From contig NZ_FNYE01000010.1 in the NCBI RefSeq assembly GCF_900108945.1, forward strand, positions 62,001 to 126,000: DNA of 64,000 nt. The letters are read 5' to 3'. The notes beneath the pieces were generated by a model that ran no database searches, was not told the DNA's origin, and saw only the letters and a list, made by a program, of their open reading frames with translations. Of this stretch, positions 27,101 through 36,585 are shown one piece after another (positions within the stretch are counted from its first letter, which is position 1; each line of letters begins with the position of its first letter). The position numbers were made by a program, and so were the translations under genes. The DNA comes from Paraburkholderia diazotrophica. GTDB lineage: Bacteria; Pseudomonadota; Gammaproteobacteria; Burkholderiales; Burkholderiaceae.

Positions 27101-28057
27101 ATGCAACACGACATCGTCTTTCTCGACCGTTCCACGCTGAATGCCGACGTCCGGCGTCCGACGTTCGCGCATCGCTGGGTCCAGTACGCATCGACCTCGG
27201 AACACGAGGTCGCGCAGCGGCTCGAAGGCGCCACCATTGCGATCACCAACAAGGTGCCGCTGCGGGCCGATATGCTCGACAGGCACCCGTCGATCAGGAT
27301 GATCGCGGTGGCGGCGACGGGCTACGACTGTGTCGATACGGCGTACTGTCGCGAGCGCGGCATCGCCGTCGCGAACATTCGCGGCTATGCGACCCAGACG
27401 GTGCCCGAGCACACGTTCGCGCTGATCCTCGCATTGCGGCGCAACCTGCTCGCCTACCGCAGCGACGTGCAGCGCGGACGCTGGCAAACGGCGAAGCAGT
27501 TCTGCTTCTTCGATCACCCGATCCGCGATCTGCACGGCTCGACGCTTGGCATCATCGGCGGCGGCGCGCTCGGTCAGGGCACGGCTGAGATCGCGCGCGG
27601 CTTCGGCATGCGTGTGATCTTCGCCGCCCACGACTCGAAGCGCGCGCGCACGCCGGGTCTCGACTACGTGCCGCTCGACACGCTGCTGCGCACGTCCGAC
27701 GTGATTTCGCTGCACACGCCGCTCACGCCCATCACGCGCAATCTGATCGGTCTGGACGAGTTGCGCATCATGAAGCGCGACTGCCTGCTGATCAATACGG
27801 CGCGCGGCGGGCTCGTCTGCGAAGCCTCGCTCGCCACGGCGCTCAAGGAAGGGCTGATTGCGGGAGCAGGCTTCGACGTGCTGAGCCAGGAGCCGCCCGT
27901 CGCGGGCAATCCGCTGCTCGAACTCGATCTGCCGAACTTCATCCTCACACCTCACGTTGCGTGGGCCTCCGACGACGCGATGCAGTCGCTCGCCGACCAG
28001 CTGATCGAGAACATCGAGGCATTCGCACGCGGCGAGCCTCGTAATCTCGTGATCTGA
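27101..28057 (+). CDS. hprA: Hydroxypyruvate reductase (D-2-hydroxyacid dehydrogenase)
   Basis: A 318-residue dehydrogenase that reduces hydroxypyruvate to glycerate for the serine cycle. The Rossmann motif GGGALGQG is near residue 150. The catalytic triad positions are visible as NTARGG near 230, QEPP near 262 and TPHVAWAS near 283. No strong ribosome-binding site is seen, and a 98-base gap precedes it, but the start matches the family's N-terminus. Confidence 0.92.
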   Translation: MQHDIVFLDRSTLNADVRRPTFAHRWVQYASTSEHEVAQRLEGATIAITNKVPLRADMLDRHPSIRMIAVAATGYDCVDTAYCRERGIAVANIRGYATQTVPEHTFALILALRRNLLAYRSDVQRGRWQTAKQFCFFDHPIRDLHGSTLGIIGGGALGQGTAEIARGFGMRVIFAAHDSKRARTPGLDYVPLDTLLRTSDVISLHTPLTPITRNLIGLDELRIMKRDCLLINTARGGLVCEASLATALKEGLIAGAGFDVLSQEPPVAGNPLLELDLPNFILTPHVAWASDDAMQSLADQLIENIEAFARGEPRNLVI

Positions 28058-28108
28058 CGGCTGCGGAGACACACAGGAACACACCAGCAATACCACGGAG
28101 ACATCGAC

Positions 28109-29296
28109 ATGGACATTCACGAGTATCAGGCCAAAGACCTGCTGGCTGGCTTCGGCGTGCCGATCCAGCGCGGCGCGGTCGCCTACACGCCGGATCAGGC
28201 CGTGTATTGCGCGACGGAACTCGGCGGCTGGCACTGGGCCGTCAAGGCGCAGATCCATTCGGGCGCGCGCGGCAAGGCGGGCGGCATCAAGCTGTGCGAG
28301 ACCTATCACGACGTGCACGAAGCCGCGACCTCGCTGTTCGGCAAGCATCTTGTGACGACGCAGACGGGACCGGAAGGCAAGGTCGTCGAGCGTGTGTACG
28401 TCGAAGTCGCGGAGAAGTTCGAACGCGAGATCTATCTCGGCATCGTGCTCGACCGGAAGGCGGAACGCGTGCGCGTCATCGCTTCGTCGCAGGGCGGCAT
28501 GGATATCGAAGAGGTCGTGCGGACGAACCCGGAAGCCGTGCTTCAGACGGTGGTCGAGCCCGCCGTCGGCTTGCAGCTCTTCCAGGCGCGTGAGCTCGCT
28601 TTCGGCCTTGGCCTGACCATCAAGCAGGTCAGCCGTGCCGTCTCCGCGATCATGGGCGCGTATCGCGCGTTTCGCGACCTCGACGCGACGATGGTCGAAA
28701 TCAATCCGCTCGTCGTGACGGCTGACGATCGCGTGATCGCCCTCGACGCCAAGGTCTCGTTCGACGACAACGGACTGTTCCGCCATCCGCACGTGTCGGA
28801 GATGCGCGACGCGGCGCAGGAAGATCCGCGCGAAGCGGAAGCCGCGCAATTCGGCCTGAACTACGTCGGGCTCGACGGCGACATCGGCTGCATCATCAAC
28901 GGCGCCGGCCTCGCGATGGCGACCATGGACACCATCAAGTACGCGGGCGGCGAGCCGGCCAACTTCCTCGACGTCGGCGGCGGCGCGTCGCCCGAGCGCG
29001 TGGCGGCCGCGTTTCGCCTCGTGCTGTCCGACCAGAACGTGTCGGCCGTGCTCGTCAATATCTTCGCCGGCATCAATCGCTGCGACTGGGTCGCCGAGGG
29101 CGTCGTGCAGGCGGCACGCGGGCTGAGAGTGCCCCTCGTCGTGCGGCTCGCGGGTACGAACGTCGAAGAGGGACGACGCATCATCAAGGAAAGCGGCCTG
29201 CCCATCATCGCGGCTCAATCGCTGCTGGAGGCGGCGCAAAAGGCCGTCGAGGCCGCCAAGGCGCATCGCGCGCGCCAAGCCGGCAATCACAGATAA
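28109..29296 (+). CDS. mtkA: Malate-CoA ligase (malate thiokinase) beta subunit
   Basis: A 395-residue ATP-grasp subunit that, with MtkB, forms malyl-CoA from malate, CoA and [21 protein letters not shown] is the usual start. [14 protein letters not shown] near residue 45 and the subunit-interface INPLVVT near 200 are visible. The protein is close to succinyl-CoA synthetase beta, but its pairing with mtkB, ppc and mclA identifies the serine-cycle enzyme. GGAG precedes the ATG. Confidence 0.93.
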   Translation: MDIHEYQAKDLLAGFGVPIQRGAVAYTPDQAVYCATELGGWHWAVKAQIHSGARGKAGGIKLCETYHDVHEAATSLFGKHLVTTQTGPEGKVVERVYVEVAEKFEREIYLGIVLDRKAERVRVIASSQGGMDIEEVVRTNPEAVLQTVVEPAVGLQLFQARELAFGLGLTIKQVSRAVSAIMGAYRAFRDLDATMVEINPLVVTADDRVIALDAKVSFDDNGLFRHPHVSEMRDAAQEDPREAEAAQFGLNYVGLDGDIGCIINGAGLAMATMDTIKYAGGEPANFLDVGGGASPERVAAAFRLVLSDQNVSAVLVNIFAGINRCDWVAEGVVQAARGLRVPLVVRLAGTNVEEGRRIIKESGLPIIAAQSLLEAAQKAVEAAKAHRARQAGNHR

Positions 29297-29307
29297 GGAG
29301 AACGGAC

Positions 29308-30213
29308 ATGAGCATCCTGATCGACGAAACCACCCGTGTGATCGTGCAAGGCTTCACGGGCGACAAGGCATCGTTCCACGCGAAAGAGATGATCGCCTAC
29401 GGAACCAACGTGGTCGGCGGCGTGACGCCGGGCAAAGGCGGACATCGGCATCTCGATCGCCCCGTATTCGACACCGTGAAAGACGCCGTGCGCGAAACGG
29501 GTGCGACGGCAAGCCTCGTGTTCGTGCCGCCGCCCTATTGCGCCGATGCCATCATGGAAGCCGCCGACGCAGGGCTGAAGCTCGTCTGCGTCATTACGGA
29601 CGGCATTCCGGCTCAGGACATGATGCGCGTCAAGCGCTATCTGCTGCGCTATCCGAAGGAAACCCGCACGATGGTGGTCGGCCCGAACTGCGCGGGCATC
29701 GTCAGCGCCGGACGCGCGATGCTCGGCATCATGCCGGGGCGCATCTACCGGCGCGGCAATATCGGCATCGTGTCGCGCTCAGGCACGCTCGGCTACGAAG
29801 CCGCCGCGCAGCTCAACGCGCTCGGCCTCGGTGTCACGACGAGCGTGGGCATCGGCGGCGATCCCATCAACGGCAGCTCGTTCCTCGATCATCTGAAGCT
29901 GTTCGAGCAAGACCCGGAGACCGAGGCCGTCGTGATGATCGGCGAGATCGGCGGACCGCAGGAAGCGGAAGCCGCGAAGTGGGTCAGCGAGCATATGACG
30001 AAGCCCGTCGTCGGCTATGTGGCCGGTCTCACTGCGCCGAAGGGTCGGCGCATGGGACATGCGGGCGCGATCATCTCGGCGGCGGGCGACAGTGCAGCCG
30101 AGAAAGCGGAAATCATGAAGTCCTACGGCCTTTCGGTTGCGCCCAGCGCATCCGAGCTGGGTTCCACCGTTGCCTCTGTGCTCGAAGACAATGTCGCGCG
30201 CCGCGTTGCCTGA
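29308..30213 (+). CDS. mtkB: Malate-CoA ligase (malate thiokinase) alpha subunit
   Basis: A 301-residue CoA-binding subunit. [19 protein letters not shown] near residue 16 binds CoA, and the phosphohistidine segment RRMGHAGAI is near 250. AAGGAGA is well spaced. Its last 23 bases overlap ppc in another frame, which suggests translational coupling of malyl-CoA synthesis to PEP carboxylation. Confidence 0.93.
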   Translation: MSILIDETTRVIVQGFTGDKASFHAKEMIAYGTNVVGGVTPGKGGHRHLDRPVFDTVKDAVRETGATASLVFVPPPYCADAIMEAADAGLKLVCVITDGIPAQDMMRVKRYLLRYPKETRTMVVGPNCAGIVSAGRAMLGIMPGRIYRRGNIGIVSRSGTLGYEAAAQLNALGLGVTTSVGIGGDPINGSSFLDHLKLFEQDPETEAVVMIGEIGGPQEAEAAKWVSEHMTKPVVGYVAGLTAPKGRRMGHAGAIISAAGDSAAEKAEIMKSYGLSVAPSASELGSTVASVLEDNVARRVA

Positions 30214-33103
30214 CTGGGGCTACGGCATCGATACACAGCCCGACTCGCCGCGCGTCGAGGCTGTGCGCCCCCTCCATGCGGGCAGGCACGCCGACGCCGA
30301 CGGGCTGCACAAGCTCGCGGCTGCGTCGGCGTCCCTGCCCACACTCAGCGCGGACGACTATGAACACGCCGTAATCGACCTGCTGTCGGAACTGTTGCGC
30401 GATATTGCGCATGCCCGTCAGCCCGAAGTCGAACGCACGCTGCGCGGCGAGTCCGCGCACGAATCGATGAGCGAGCTGATGCGCGAGCGGATGGACGACC
30501 GCACCGCGCGCGTCGTGCTGCGCCGCATGCTGCAGGCACAGGGCATGTGGTTCCAGCTGCTCAGCATCGCCGAGCAGAGCACCGCAATGCGCCGGCGCCG
30601 CGAGATCGAAATCGAAGGCGGCTATGACCGGCTGCCCGATTCGTTCGCGCGCGTGATTGCCGAGGTCGCCGGCGCAGGCGTTCCCGCCAGCGAAGTGCGC
30701 GACGCGCTCAGTCATATGAAAGTGCGCCCCGTGCTGACGGCCCACCCGACGGAAGCGAAGCGCGTCACGGTGCTCGAAATCCACCGGCGCATCTACCGGC
30801 GCCTGATGGAACTCGAATCGCCGCGCTGGACGCCGCGCGAACGCTACACGCTGATCCACGCGCTCAGGAACGATATCGAGCTGTTGTGGATGAGCGGCGA
30901 GTTGCGGCTCGAAAAGCCCACGGTTGCGCAGGAAGTCGCGTGGGGGCTGCACTTCTTCGGCGAGACGCTGTTCGAAGCCGTGCCGCTGCTGTTCGACAAG
31001 CTGCAGGGCGCGCTCGAACGCCACTATCCGGGCGAGCGCTTCGACATGCCGCGCTTCTTCCAGTTCGGTTCGTGGATAGGCGGAGACCGCGACGGCAATC
31101 CGTTCGTCGATGACAGCGTCACGCGCGCGACACTGCACGAGAACCGGCTCGCGTGTCTGAAGCGCTACCGGCTGCGTCTCGCCGAACTGACGCAGATGCT
31201 GAGCATTACATCAGAGGCGCTGCCCGTGCCGGACAGTTTTCACGAGGCACTGGCGCGCGCGCTGATGGCGAGCGGCGAACCCACGTCGATCGCATCGCGC
31301 AATCCCGGTGAACTGTTCCGCCAATATCTGACGTGCATCTTGCGACGCCTCGATGCGACGCTCGCCAACGCGAGCCGTCCCGCCGACGGCGCGCCCGTTC
31401 AGGGCGGCTACACGAGCGCCGACGAGCTTGCGGCCGACCTGCTCGTCCTCGAGCAGACGCTCTTCGCGACGCAAAGCGGTCAACTCGCGCGGATGCTCAT
31501 ACGGCCGTTGCGGCACGAAGTGGAGACGTTCCGCTTCAGCACCGTGCAGCTCGACCTGCGTCAGAACACGACGGTCATCGAGCAAACGCTGCGTGCGTTG
31601 TGGCGCGCGACCTGCGGCACATCCGGCGAGCCGCCCGTGAGCGACTCACACGAATGGAAAGCGTGGCTCATCGGCGAACTCGGTCAAGCGTCGGACAGCG
31701 AAGAGGAGCGCGAGCGCCGTTTCCAGTCGCTGCCGCCCGAAGAGGCACAGACGCTGCAGATTTTCCGCACCGTGCGGGAGATGCGCCAGCAGGTGGATCG
31801 CAACGCATTCGGTGCGTTCATCCTGAGCATGACGCATCGGGCGAGCGATGTGCTCGGCGTCTATCTGCTTGCGAAGGAAGCCGGTCTCTTTTCCGACGCT
31901 GCGGGAACGGAAAGCTGCACGCTGCCCGTCGTGCCCTTGCTCGAAACCATCGACGACCTGCGCCGCGCGCCCGAAATCCTGCGCGAACTGCTGGCCGTGC
32001 CGATGGTCCGCCGCAGCATCCGCGCGCAAGGCGGCGTGCAGGAGATCATGATCGGCTATTCGGATTCGAACAAGGATGGCGGATTCTTCGCGAGCAACTG
32101 GGAGCTGTCGAAGGCGCAGACGAAGATCAAGCGGCTTGGCGACGAACTCGGAATCGCGATCGCGTTCTTCCACGGACGCGGCGGTTCCGTGAGCCGCGGC
32201 GGTATCCCTGCCGGTCGCGCGATTGCCGCGTTGCCCGCCGGTTCCGTCAACGGACGTTTTCGCGTGACCGAACAGGGCGAAGTGGTGTCGTTCAAATACG
32301 CGAATCGCGGCACGGCCCAGTATCACGTCGAATTGCTGGCGTCGAGCGTGCTCGAACATACGCTGAAGTCCGAACGCGAAGAAGCATTGCTGCCCAAGGG
32401 CGAATTCGATGAAGCGATGGAGGCGCTCTCTGGCGCGTCGCGGGCCGCGTACGCGAAGTTCATCGAGCAGCCCGGCATGCTCGCGTATTTCCAGGCGGCG
32501 AGCCCGCTCGAAGAACTGTCGATGCTCAACATGGGCTCGCGCCCTGCCCGCCGCTTCGGTGCAAAGAGCTTGCAGGATCTGCGTGCGATTCCGTGGGTGT
32601 TCGCGTGGGCGCAGAACCGTCACGCGCTGACGGGCTGGTACGGCGTGGGCAGCGCGATCGAAGGCTTTCTTTCCGTGCGTCAGGACCGCGGACTCGATCT
32701 GCTGCGGCGGATGTTCGACGAATCGCGGCTGTTCCGGCTCGTCATCGACGAAGTGGAAAAGACGCTGGCCCAGGTCAACCTCGACATTGCGCGCGAATAC
32801 GCGAGCCTCGTACCGGACGTGCAGATCCGCGACACGATCTTCGCGCAGATCGAAGCCGAATACCGGCTCACTGTGAAGATGGTGAATCGCGTGACAGGTT
32901 CGTCTGGAGTGGGCACGCGCTTTCCGAAGTTCAGCGCCCGCCTGGAGCGGCGCCTGCCTGCCATCGACCTCGTCAGCCGGCAGCAGATCGAACTGCTTCG
33001 CCTCTACCGCTCGGCACAGACGGAACGGCAGCGGCGCGCGTACCAGGTGCCGCTGCTGCTGTCGATCAACTGCATCGCATCGGGCTTCGGCGCGACGGGC
33101 TAA
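30191..33103 (+). CDS. ppc: Phosphoenolpyruvate carboxylase
   Basis: A 970-residue enzyme that adds bicarbonate to PEP, giving oxaloacetate, the CO2-fixing step of the serine cycle. The catalytic motifs TAHPTEAKR (about residue 183), GGDRDGNPF (297), GYSDSNKDGGF (621) and FFHGRGGSVSRGG (660) are intact, and the C-terminus ends in the usual Gly. It is longer than the 880 residues of the E. coli enzyme, mainly at the N-terminus, as in other serine-cycle and Burkholderia forms. The ATG at 30191 lies inside mtkB and has only a weak ribosome-binding site. Confidence 0.95.
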   Translation: MSRAALPDWGYGIDTQPDSPRVEAVRPLHAGRHADADGLHKLAAASASLPTLSADDYEHAVIDLLSELLRDIAHARQPEVERTLRGESAHESMSELMRERMDDRTARVVLRRMLQAQGMWFQLLSIAEQSTAMRRRREIEIEGGYDRLPDSFARVIAEVAGAGVPASEVRDALSHMKVRPVLTAHPTEAKRVTVLEIHRRIYRRLMELESPRWTPRERYTLIHALRNDIELLWMSGELRLEKPTVAQEVAWGLHFFGETLFEAVPLLFDKLQGALERHYPGERFDMPRFFQFGSWIGGDRDGNPFVDDSVTRATLHENRLACLKRYRLRLAELTQMLSITSEALPVPDSFHEALARALMASGEPTSIASRNPGELFRQYLTCILRRLDATLANASRPADGAPVQGGYTSADELAADLLVLEQTLFATQSGQLARMLIRPLRHEVETFRFSTVQLDLRQNTTVIEQTLRALWRATCGTSGEPPVSDSHEWKAWLIGELGQASDSEEERERRFQSLPPEEAQTLQIFRTVREMRQQVDRNAFGAFILSMTHRASDVLGVYLLAKEAGLFSDAAGTESCTLPVVPLLETIDDLRRAPEILRELLAVPMVRRSIRAQGGVQEIMIGYSDSNKDGGFFASNWELSKAQTKIKRLGDELGIAIAFFHGRGGSVSRGGIPAGRAIAALPAGSVNGRFRVTEQGEVVSFKYANRGTAQYHVELLASSVLEHTLKSEREEALLPKGEFDEAMEALSGASRAAYAKFIEQPGMLAYFQAASPLEELSMLNMGSRPARRFGAKSLQDLRAIPWVFAWAQNRHALTGWYGVGSAIEGFLSVRQDRGLDLLRRMFDESRLFRLVIDEVEKTLAQVNLDIAREYASLVPDVQIRDTIFAQIEAEYRLTVKMVNRVTGSSGVGTRFPKFSARLERRLPAIDLVSRQQIELLRLYRSAQTERQRRAYQVPLLLSINCIASGFGATG

Positions 33104-33161
33104 ACGCCCGTTGCTCGCTGTCGATACCCGCCACCCATAGATTGCCTACAGGAGAACCCGC

Positions 33162-34142
33162 ATGAGCTTCACTGTCATCGAGCCGGCCAAAGCGCGGCTG
33201 CATCGTTCCGAGCTGGCCGTCCCCGGCTCGAATACTGCGATGTTCGAAAAGGCCGCGCGCTCGGCTGCCGACATCGTCTTTCTCGATTGCGAAGATGCCG
33301 TCGCGCCGGACGACAAGGAGCAGGCGCGCAAGAACATCATCGAAGGGCTGAACGAGATCGACTGGGGAACCAGGACGATGATGGTTCGCATCAACGGTCT
33401 CGATACGCACTACATGTATCGCGACGTGGTCGATATCGTCGAGGCGTGTCCGCGTCTCGACATGATCCTGATTCCGAAGGTCGGCGTGGCCGCGGACGTC
33501 TACGCCGTCGACATGCTCGTCACGCAGATCGAAGCCGCGCGCGGACGCAGCAGACGCATCGGCTTCGAAGTGCTGATCGAGACGGCGCTCGGCATGGCGA
33601 ACGTCGAGAGCATCGCGCAATCGAGCCGGCGGCTGGAGGCGATGTCGTTCGGCGTCGCCGACTATGCGGCATCGACACGCGCGCGCACGACGGTGATCGG
33701 CGGCGTGAATCGCGACTACGGCGTGCTGACCGACAGAAACGAGCGCGGCGAGCGCGATTACTTCTGGGGCGATCAATGGCATGCCGCGCAGACCCGCATG
33801 ATGGTCGCATGCCGCGCTTATGGGCTGCGTCCCATCGACGGTCCATTCGGCGACTTCAGCGATCCCGACGGCTACGATGCAGCCGCGCGCCGCGCAGCCG
33901 TGCTGGGCTACGAGGGCAAGTGGGCGATCCATCCGTCGCAGATCGAACTCGCCAATCGCGTGTTCACGCCCGCCGAAGCCGAAGTCACCAAGGCGCGCCG
34001 CATCATGGATGCGATGGCGCAAGCCGCGAAGGAAGGCAAAGGCGCAGTGTCGCTCGACGGCCGGCTGATCGACGCCGCAAGCATCCGCATGGCCGAGGCG
34101 TTGCTCGCGACGGCCGACGCGATCGGCAACAACAAACGCTAG
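33162..34142 (+). CDS. mclA: Malyl-CoA lyase
   Basis: A 326-residue CitE/HpcH-type lyase that splits malyl-CoA into acetyl-CoA and glyoxylate. FLDCEDAVAPDDK near residue 43 holds the metal-binding acids, and IGFEVLIETALG near 135 and KWAIHPSQIELAN near 255 are typical. AGGAGAA precedes the ATG. It ends the serine-cycle operon directly ahead of a strong terminator. Glyoxylate then feeds SgaA; the glyoxylate-regenerating pathway is not in this window. Confidence 0.95.
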   Translation: MSFTVIEPAKARLHRSELAVPGSNTAMFEKAARSAADIVFLDCEDAVAPDDKEQARKNIIEGLNEIDWGTRTMMVRINGLDTHYMYRDVVDIVEACPRLDMILIPKVGVAADVYAVDMLVTQIEAARGRSRRIGFEVLIETALGMANVESIAQSSRRLEAMSFGVADYAASTRARTTVIGGVNRDYGVLTDRNERGERDYFWGDQWHAAQTRMMVACRAYGLRPIDGPFGDFSDPDGYDAAARRAAVLGYEGKWAIHPSQIELANRVFTPAEAEVTKARRIMDAMAQAAKEGKGAVSLDGRLIDAASIRMAEALLATADAIGNNKR

Positions 34143-34152
34143 GGGTCGTGAA

Positions 34153-34178
34153 AAAGGGCGGCCCGCGAGCCGCCCTTT
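34153..34178. terminator. Bidirectional rho-independent terminator after mclA
   Basis: AAAGGGCGGC (34153-34162) and GCCGCCCTTT (34169-34178) form a perfect ten-base stem with a six-base loop, flanked by A and T runs. It lies 10 bases after mclA and 22 bases beyond the end of the convergent decarboxylase gene, so it can close both operons. Confidence 0.85.
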
Positions 34179-34200
34179 GCAATGTTCAATCAACGCATCA

Positions 34201-35652
34201 TCAGCCAAAAGCCAGCGCCATCGCCTCACGTTCCTGACACAGGTAGTCGCCATGCACCTGATCCCAGCTCGACAGAATCGCATCGGCGGCGCAATCCGCG
34301 TCGTGCTCCGTCGTGGCCCACGAGATGACCGACAGGCGCATCACGGCACGTCCCTGCCAAAGCGCCGCACGCACGTCGCAAACGCCCTGCGCCTGGATGC
34401 GCGCGACCGTGCGCAACGTCAGTTCGTCCGCGAGCGCGTCGTCGTACGCCGAGCCGAAGCGCACGATCATCTGGTTCAGCTCGACCTCGTTGAGCAGCGC
34501 GACACCCGGTCCCAAAGCAAGTCGCCGCGCGATGCGGCACGCCAGTGCGCAATGTCGTCCGATCATCGCCGCGATCCCTTGCCGGCCGAGCGTACGAAGC
34601 AGCGCCCACAACGCAAAGCCGCGCGCGCGTCGCGAAAGCTCGGGCGTGTAGTGGACCGGGTCGCGCACGCCGTCGTCCGCTTCAGGCAGATAGCTCGCGC
34701 GAATCGACATCGCGCGTCGGTGTGCGTCGGCGTCGCGCACGAACGCGCAGCCCGTTTCGTAAGGGGCCTGCAGCCACTTGTGCGCGTCGGCCGCCCAAGA
34801 GTCGGCGTCTTCGATGCCTGCGGCAAGATGCATGCGCTCAGGGCACGCTCTGACCCATAGCCCGAACGCTGCATCGACGTGAACCCATCCGGCTCGCTCA
34901 TGCGCGCACGCCGCGATTTCGCCGATGGGATCGAACGCGCCCGTCATCATGTGTCCCGCCTGGGCAATGACGATGAGCGGTCCCGAATGCTGCGCGAGCG
35001 CGTCGCGCAACGCGGATACCTGCATCCGGCCCGCCTCGTCGGCTGCGACCTGGATCACGCGCCGCTCGCCGATGCCCAGATAGCGCAGCGCGGCCAGCAC
35101 GCTCGCGTGCACGCCTTCGCCGACGTACACGGAGATGGGCGGCGCGCCGCATAGTCCGTCGGCTTCGACGTCCCAGCCGACGCGCCGCAGCACGGCATCG
35201 CGTGCGGCCGCGAGGCAGACGAAGTTGCTCATCGTCGCGCCCGTGGTGAAGCCGACCGAGCACTCGCGCGGCAGGTCCAGCACGTCGACGAGCCACGACG
35301 CGGCCACCTGCTCCGCGACGGCTGCGGCAGGCGCGCCATGCGCCGTCGCGGCGTTTTGCCCCCAGATGCTCGTGAGCCAGTCCGCCGCGACGCCGGCGGG
35401 ATGAGAACCGCCCGCGACCCAGCCGAAAAAGCGCGGCCCCGCCGTGCCGAGCAAGCCTGGCTCCGCGATGGCCGCGAGCCGTGCGATCACGGCATCGGCG
35501 GGCTCGCCTTCTTCCGGCATCGGCCCGCCGAACGCCGCGCTCAGTTCGCCGAAGCTCGCTGTGGGACACGTCGGACGCGACGCGCGCGCGTCATGGAACG
35601 CGAGCGCGAGTCTCGCGGCCGTTTCGAGTGCGTTGCGTGTATCGTCAGCCAT
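34201..35652 (-). CDS. Group II PLP-dependent decarboxylase, substrate unknown
   Basis: A 483-residue fold-type I decarboxylase of the aromatic amino acid/glutamate decarboxylase group. Landmarks are GFTTGATMSNFVCLAAARD near residue 130, the cofactor aspartate segment WVHVDAAFG near 262 and the PLP lysine in ADAHKWLQ at about 292. AGGAGA precedes the ATG. It lies 33 bases after folD on the same strand and seems to be the last gene of the methylamine operon. A tyrosine decarboxylase role for methylofuran is possible, but Methylobacterium methylofuran contains tyrosine, and other amine products are equally open. Confidence 0.8.
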   Translation of the reverse strand: MADDTRNALETAARLALAFHDARASRPTCPTASFGELSAAFGGPMPEEGEPADAVIARLAAIAEPGLLGTAGPRFFGWVAGGSHPAGVAADWLTSIWGQNAATAHGAPAAAVAEQVAASWLVDVLDLPRECSVGFTTGATMSNFVCLAAARDAVLRRVGWDVEADGLCGAPPISVYVGEGVHASVLAALRYLGIGERRVIQVAADEAGRMQVSALRDALAQHSGPLIVIAQAGHMMTGAFDPIGEIAACAHERAGWVHVDAAFGLWVRACPERMHLAAGIEDADSWAADAHKWLQAPYETGCAFVRDADAHRRAMSIRASYLPEADDGVRDPVHYTPELSRRARGFALWALLRTLGRQGIAAMIGRHCALACRIARRLALGPGVALLNEVELNQMIVRFGSAYDDALADELTLRTVARIQAQGVCDVRAALWQGRAVMRLSVISWATTEHDADCAADAILSSWDQVHGDYLCQEREAMALAFG

Positions 35653-35685
35653 CCGGGGTCTCCTGCAATCGTCAATGCCTCCAAC

Positions 35686-36585
35686 CTAACCTGCCGGCAC
35701 CTGCCAGAAAGGCTGGGGCGGATGAAACGCCTGCCCGTCTGCAAAACGCTCTGCCGAGCGTAAGGTGTTTTCGATCAACATCGTAACCGTCATCGGTCCG
35801 ACGCCGCCGGGCACGGGCGTGATCCACGAAGCCCGCTCGCGCACGGGCTCGAAGTCCACATCGCCGACGATACGCCCATCCGGCATCCGGTTGATCCCCA
35901 CGTCGATCACGATCGCGCCTTCCTTGACCATCTCCGCCTTGATGAGGCCGGGCTTGCCCGCTGCGACGACCAGAATGTCGGCGTGTATCGTGTGCTGCGC
36001 GAGGTCACGCGTCTTGACGTGGCAGATGGTGACGGTTGCTTCCTTCTGCAGCAGCATCAGCGCCATCGGCTTGCCGACGATATTGCTCGCGCCGACCACG
36101 ACGACGTTCTTTCCCGCCACGTCGATGCCCGTCGTCTCCAGTAGAAGCTGGACGCCATACGGCGTGCAAGGCGGAAAGATCGAATTGCCGACGACGAGCG
36201 CGCCGACGTTGTACAGATGAAAGCCGTCGACGTCCTTGTCGACGACGATGCTTTCCAGCACGCGCCGCACATTGATCTGCGGCGGCAACGGCAGTTGCAC
36301 GAGAATGCCATGCGTGCCGCGCTCGACGTTGAGGGCGGCAATGCGGTCGAGCAGTTCCGTCTCTCTGCAATCGGCATGAAAGCGGTGCATGAACGAGCGC
36401 ACGCCGCAATCCTCGCAGGCTCTCACCTTGTTTGCGACGTAGAGCTCTGACGCGGGATTGTCGCCGACCAGCACCACGGCGAGACCCGGCACGACGCCGC
36501 GCGCGGACAGGGCCGCGACGCGCTCGCGAAAGCGCGCGCGCAGACGCCGCGCGAGGTGCCGGCCATCGATCAGTTGCGCTGTCAT
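35686..36585 (-). CDS. folD: Bifunctional methylene-H4F dehydrogenase/methenyl-H4F cyclohydrolase
   Basis: A 299-residue FolD that interconverts methylene-, methenyl- and formyl-tetrahydrofolate with NADP. YVANKVRACEDCG near residue 49 holds the catalytic lysine, and DVDGFH, VVVGASNIVGKP and TPVPGGVGPMT are all present. The start overlaps the mgsC stop by ATGA. Placement in the N-methylglutamate operon points to a dedicated copy that handles methylene-H4F made by MgdABCD, instead of the MtdA/Fch pair of Methylobacterium. Confidence 0.95.
   Translation of the reverse strand: MTAQLIDGRHLARRLRARFRERVAALSARGVVPGLAVVLVGDNPASELYVANKVRACEDCGVRSFMHRFHADCRETELLDRIAALNVERGTHGILVQLPLPPQINVRRVLESIVVDKDVDGFHLYNVGALVVGNSIFPPCTPYGVQLLLETTGIDVAGKNVVVVGASNIVGKPMALMLLQKEATVTICHVKTRDLAQHTIHADILVVAAGKPGLIKAEMVKEGAIVIDVGINRMPDGRIVGDVDFEPVRERASWITPVPGGVGPMTVTMLIENTLRSAERFADGQAFHPPQPFWQVPAG

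Noticed and set aside
27077..29290. 737-codon minus-strand frame across hprA and mtkA
   Set aside because: It lies opposite two well-recognised enzymes and shows only low-complexity Arg/Asp/His text.
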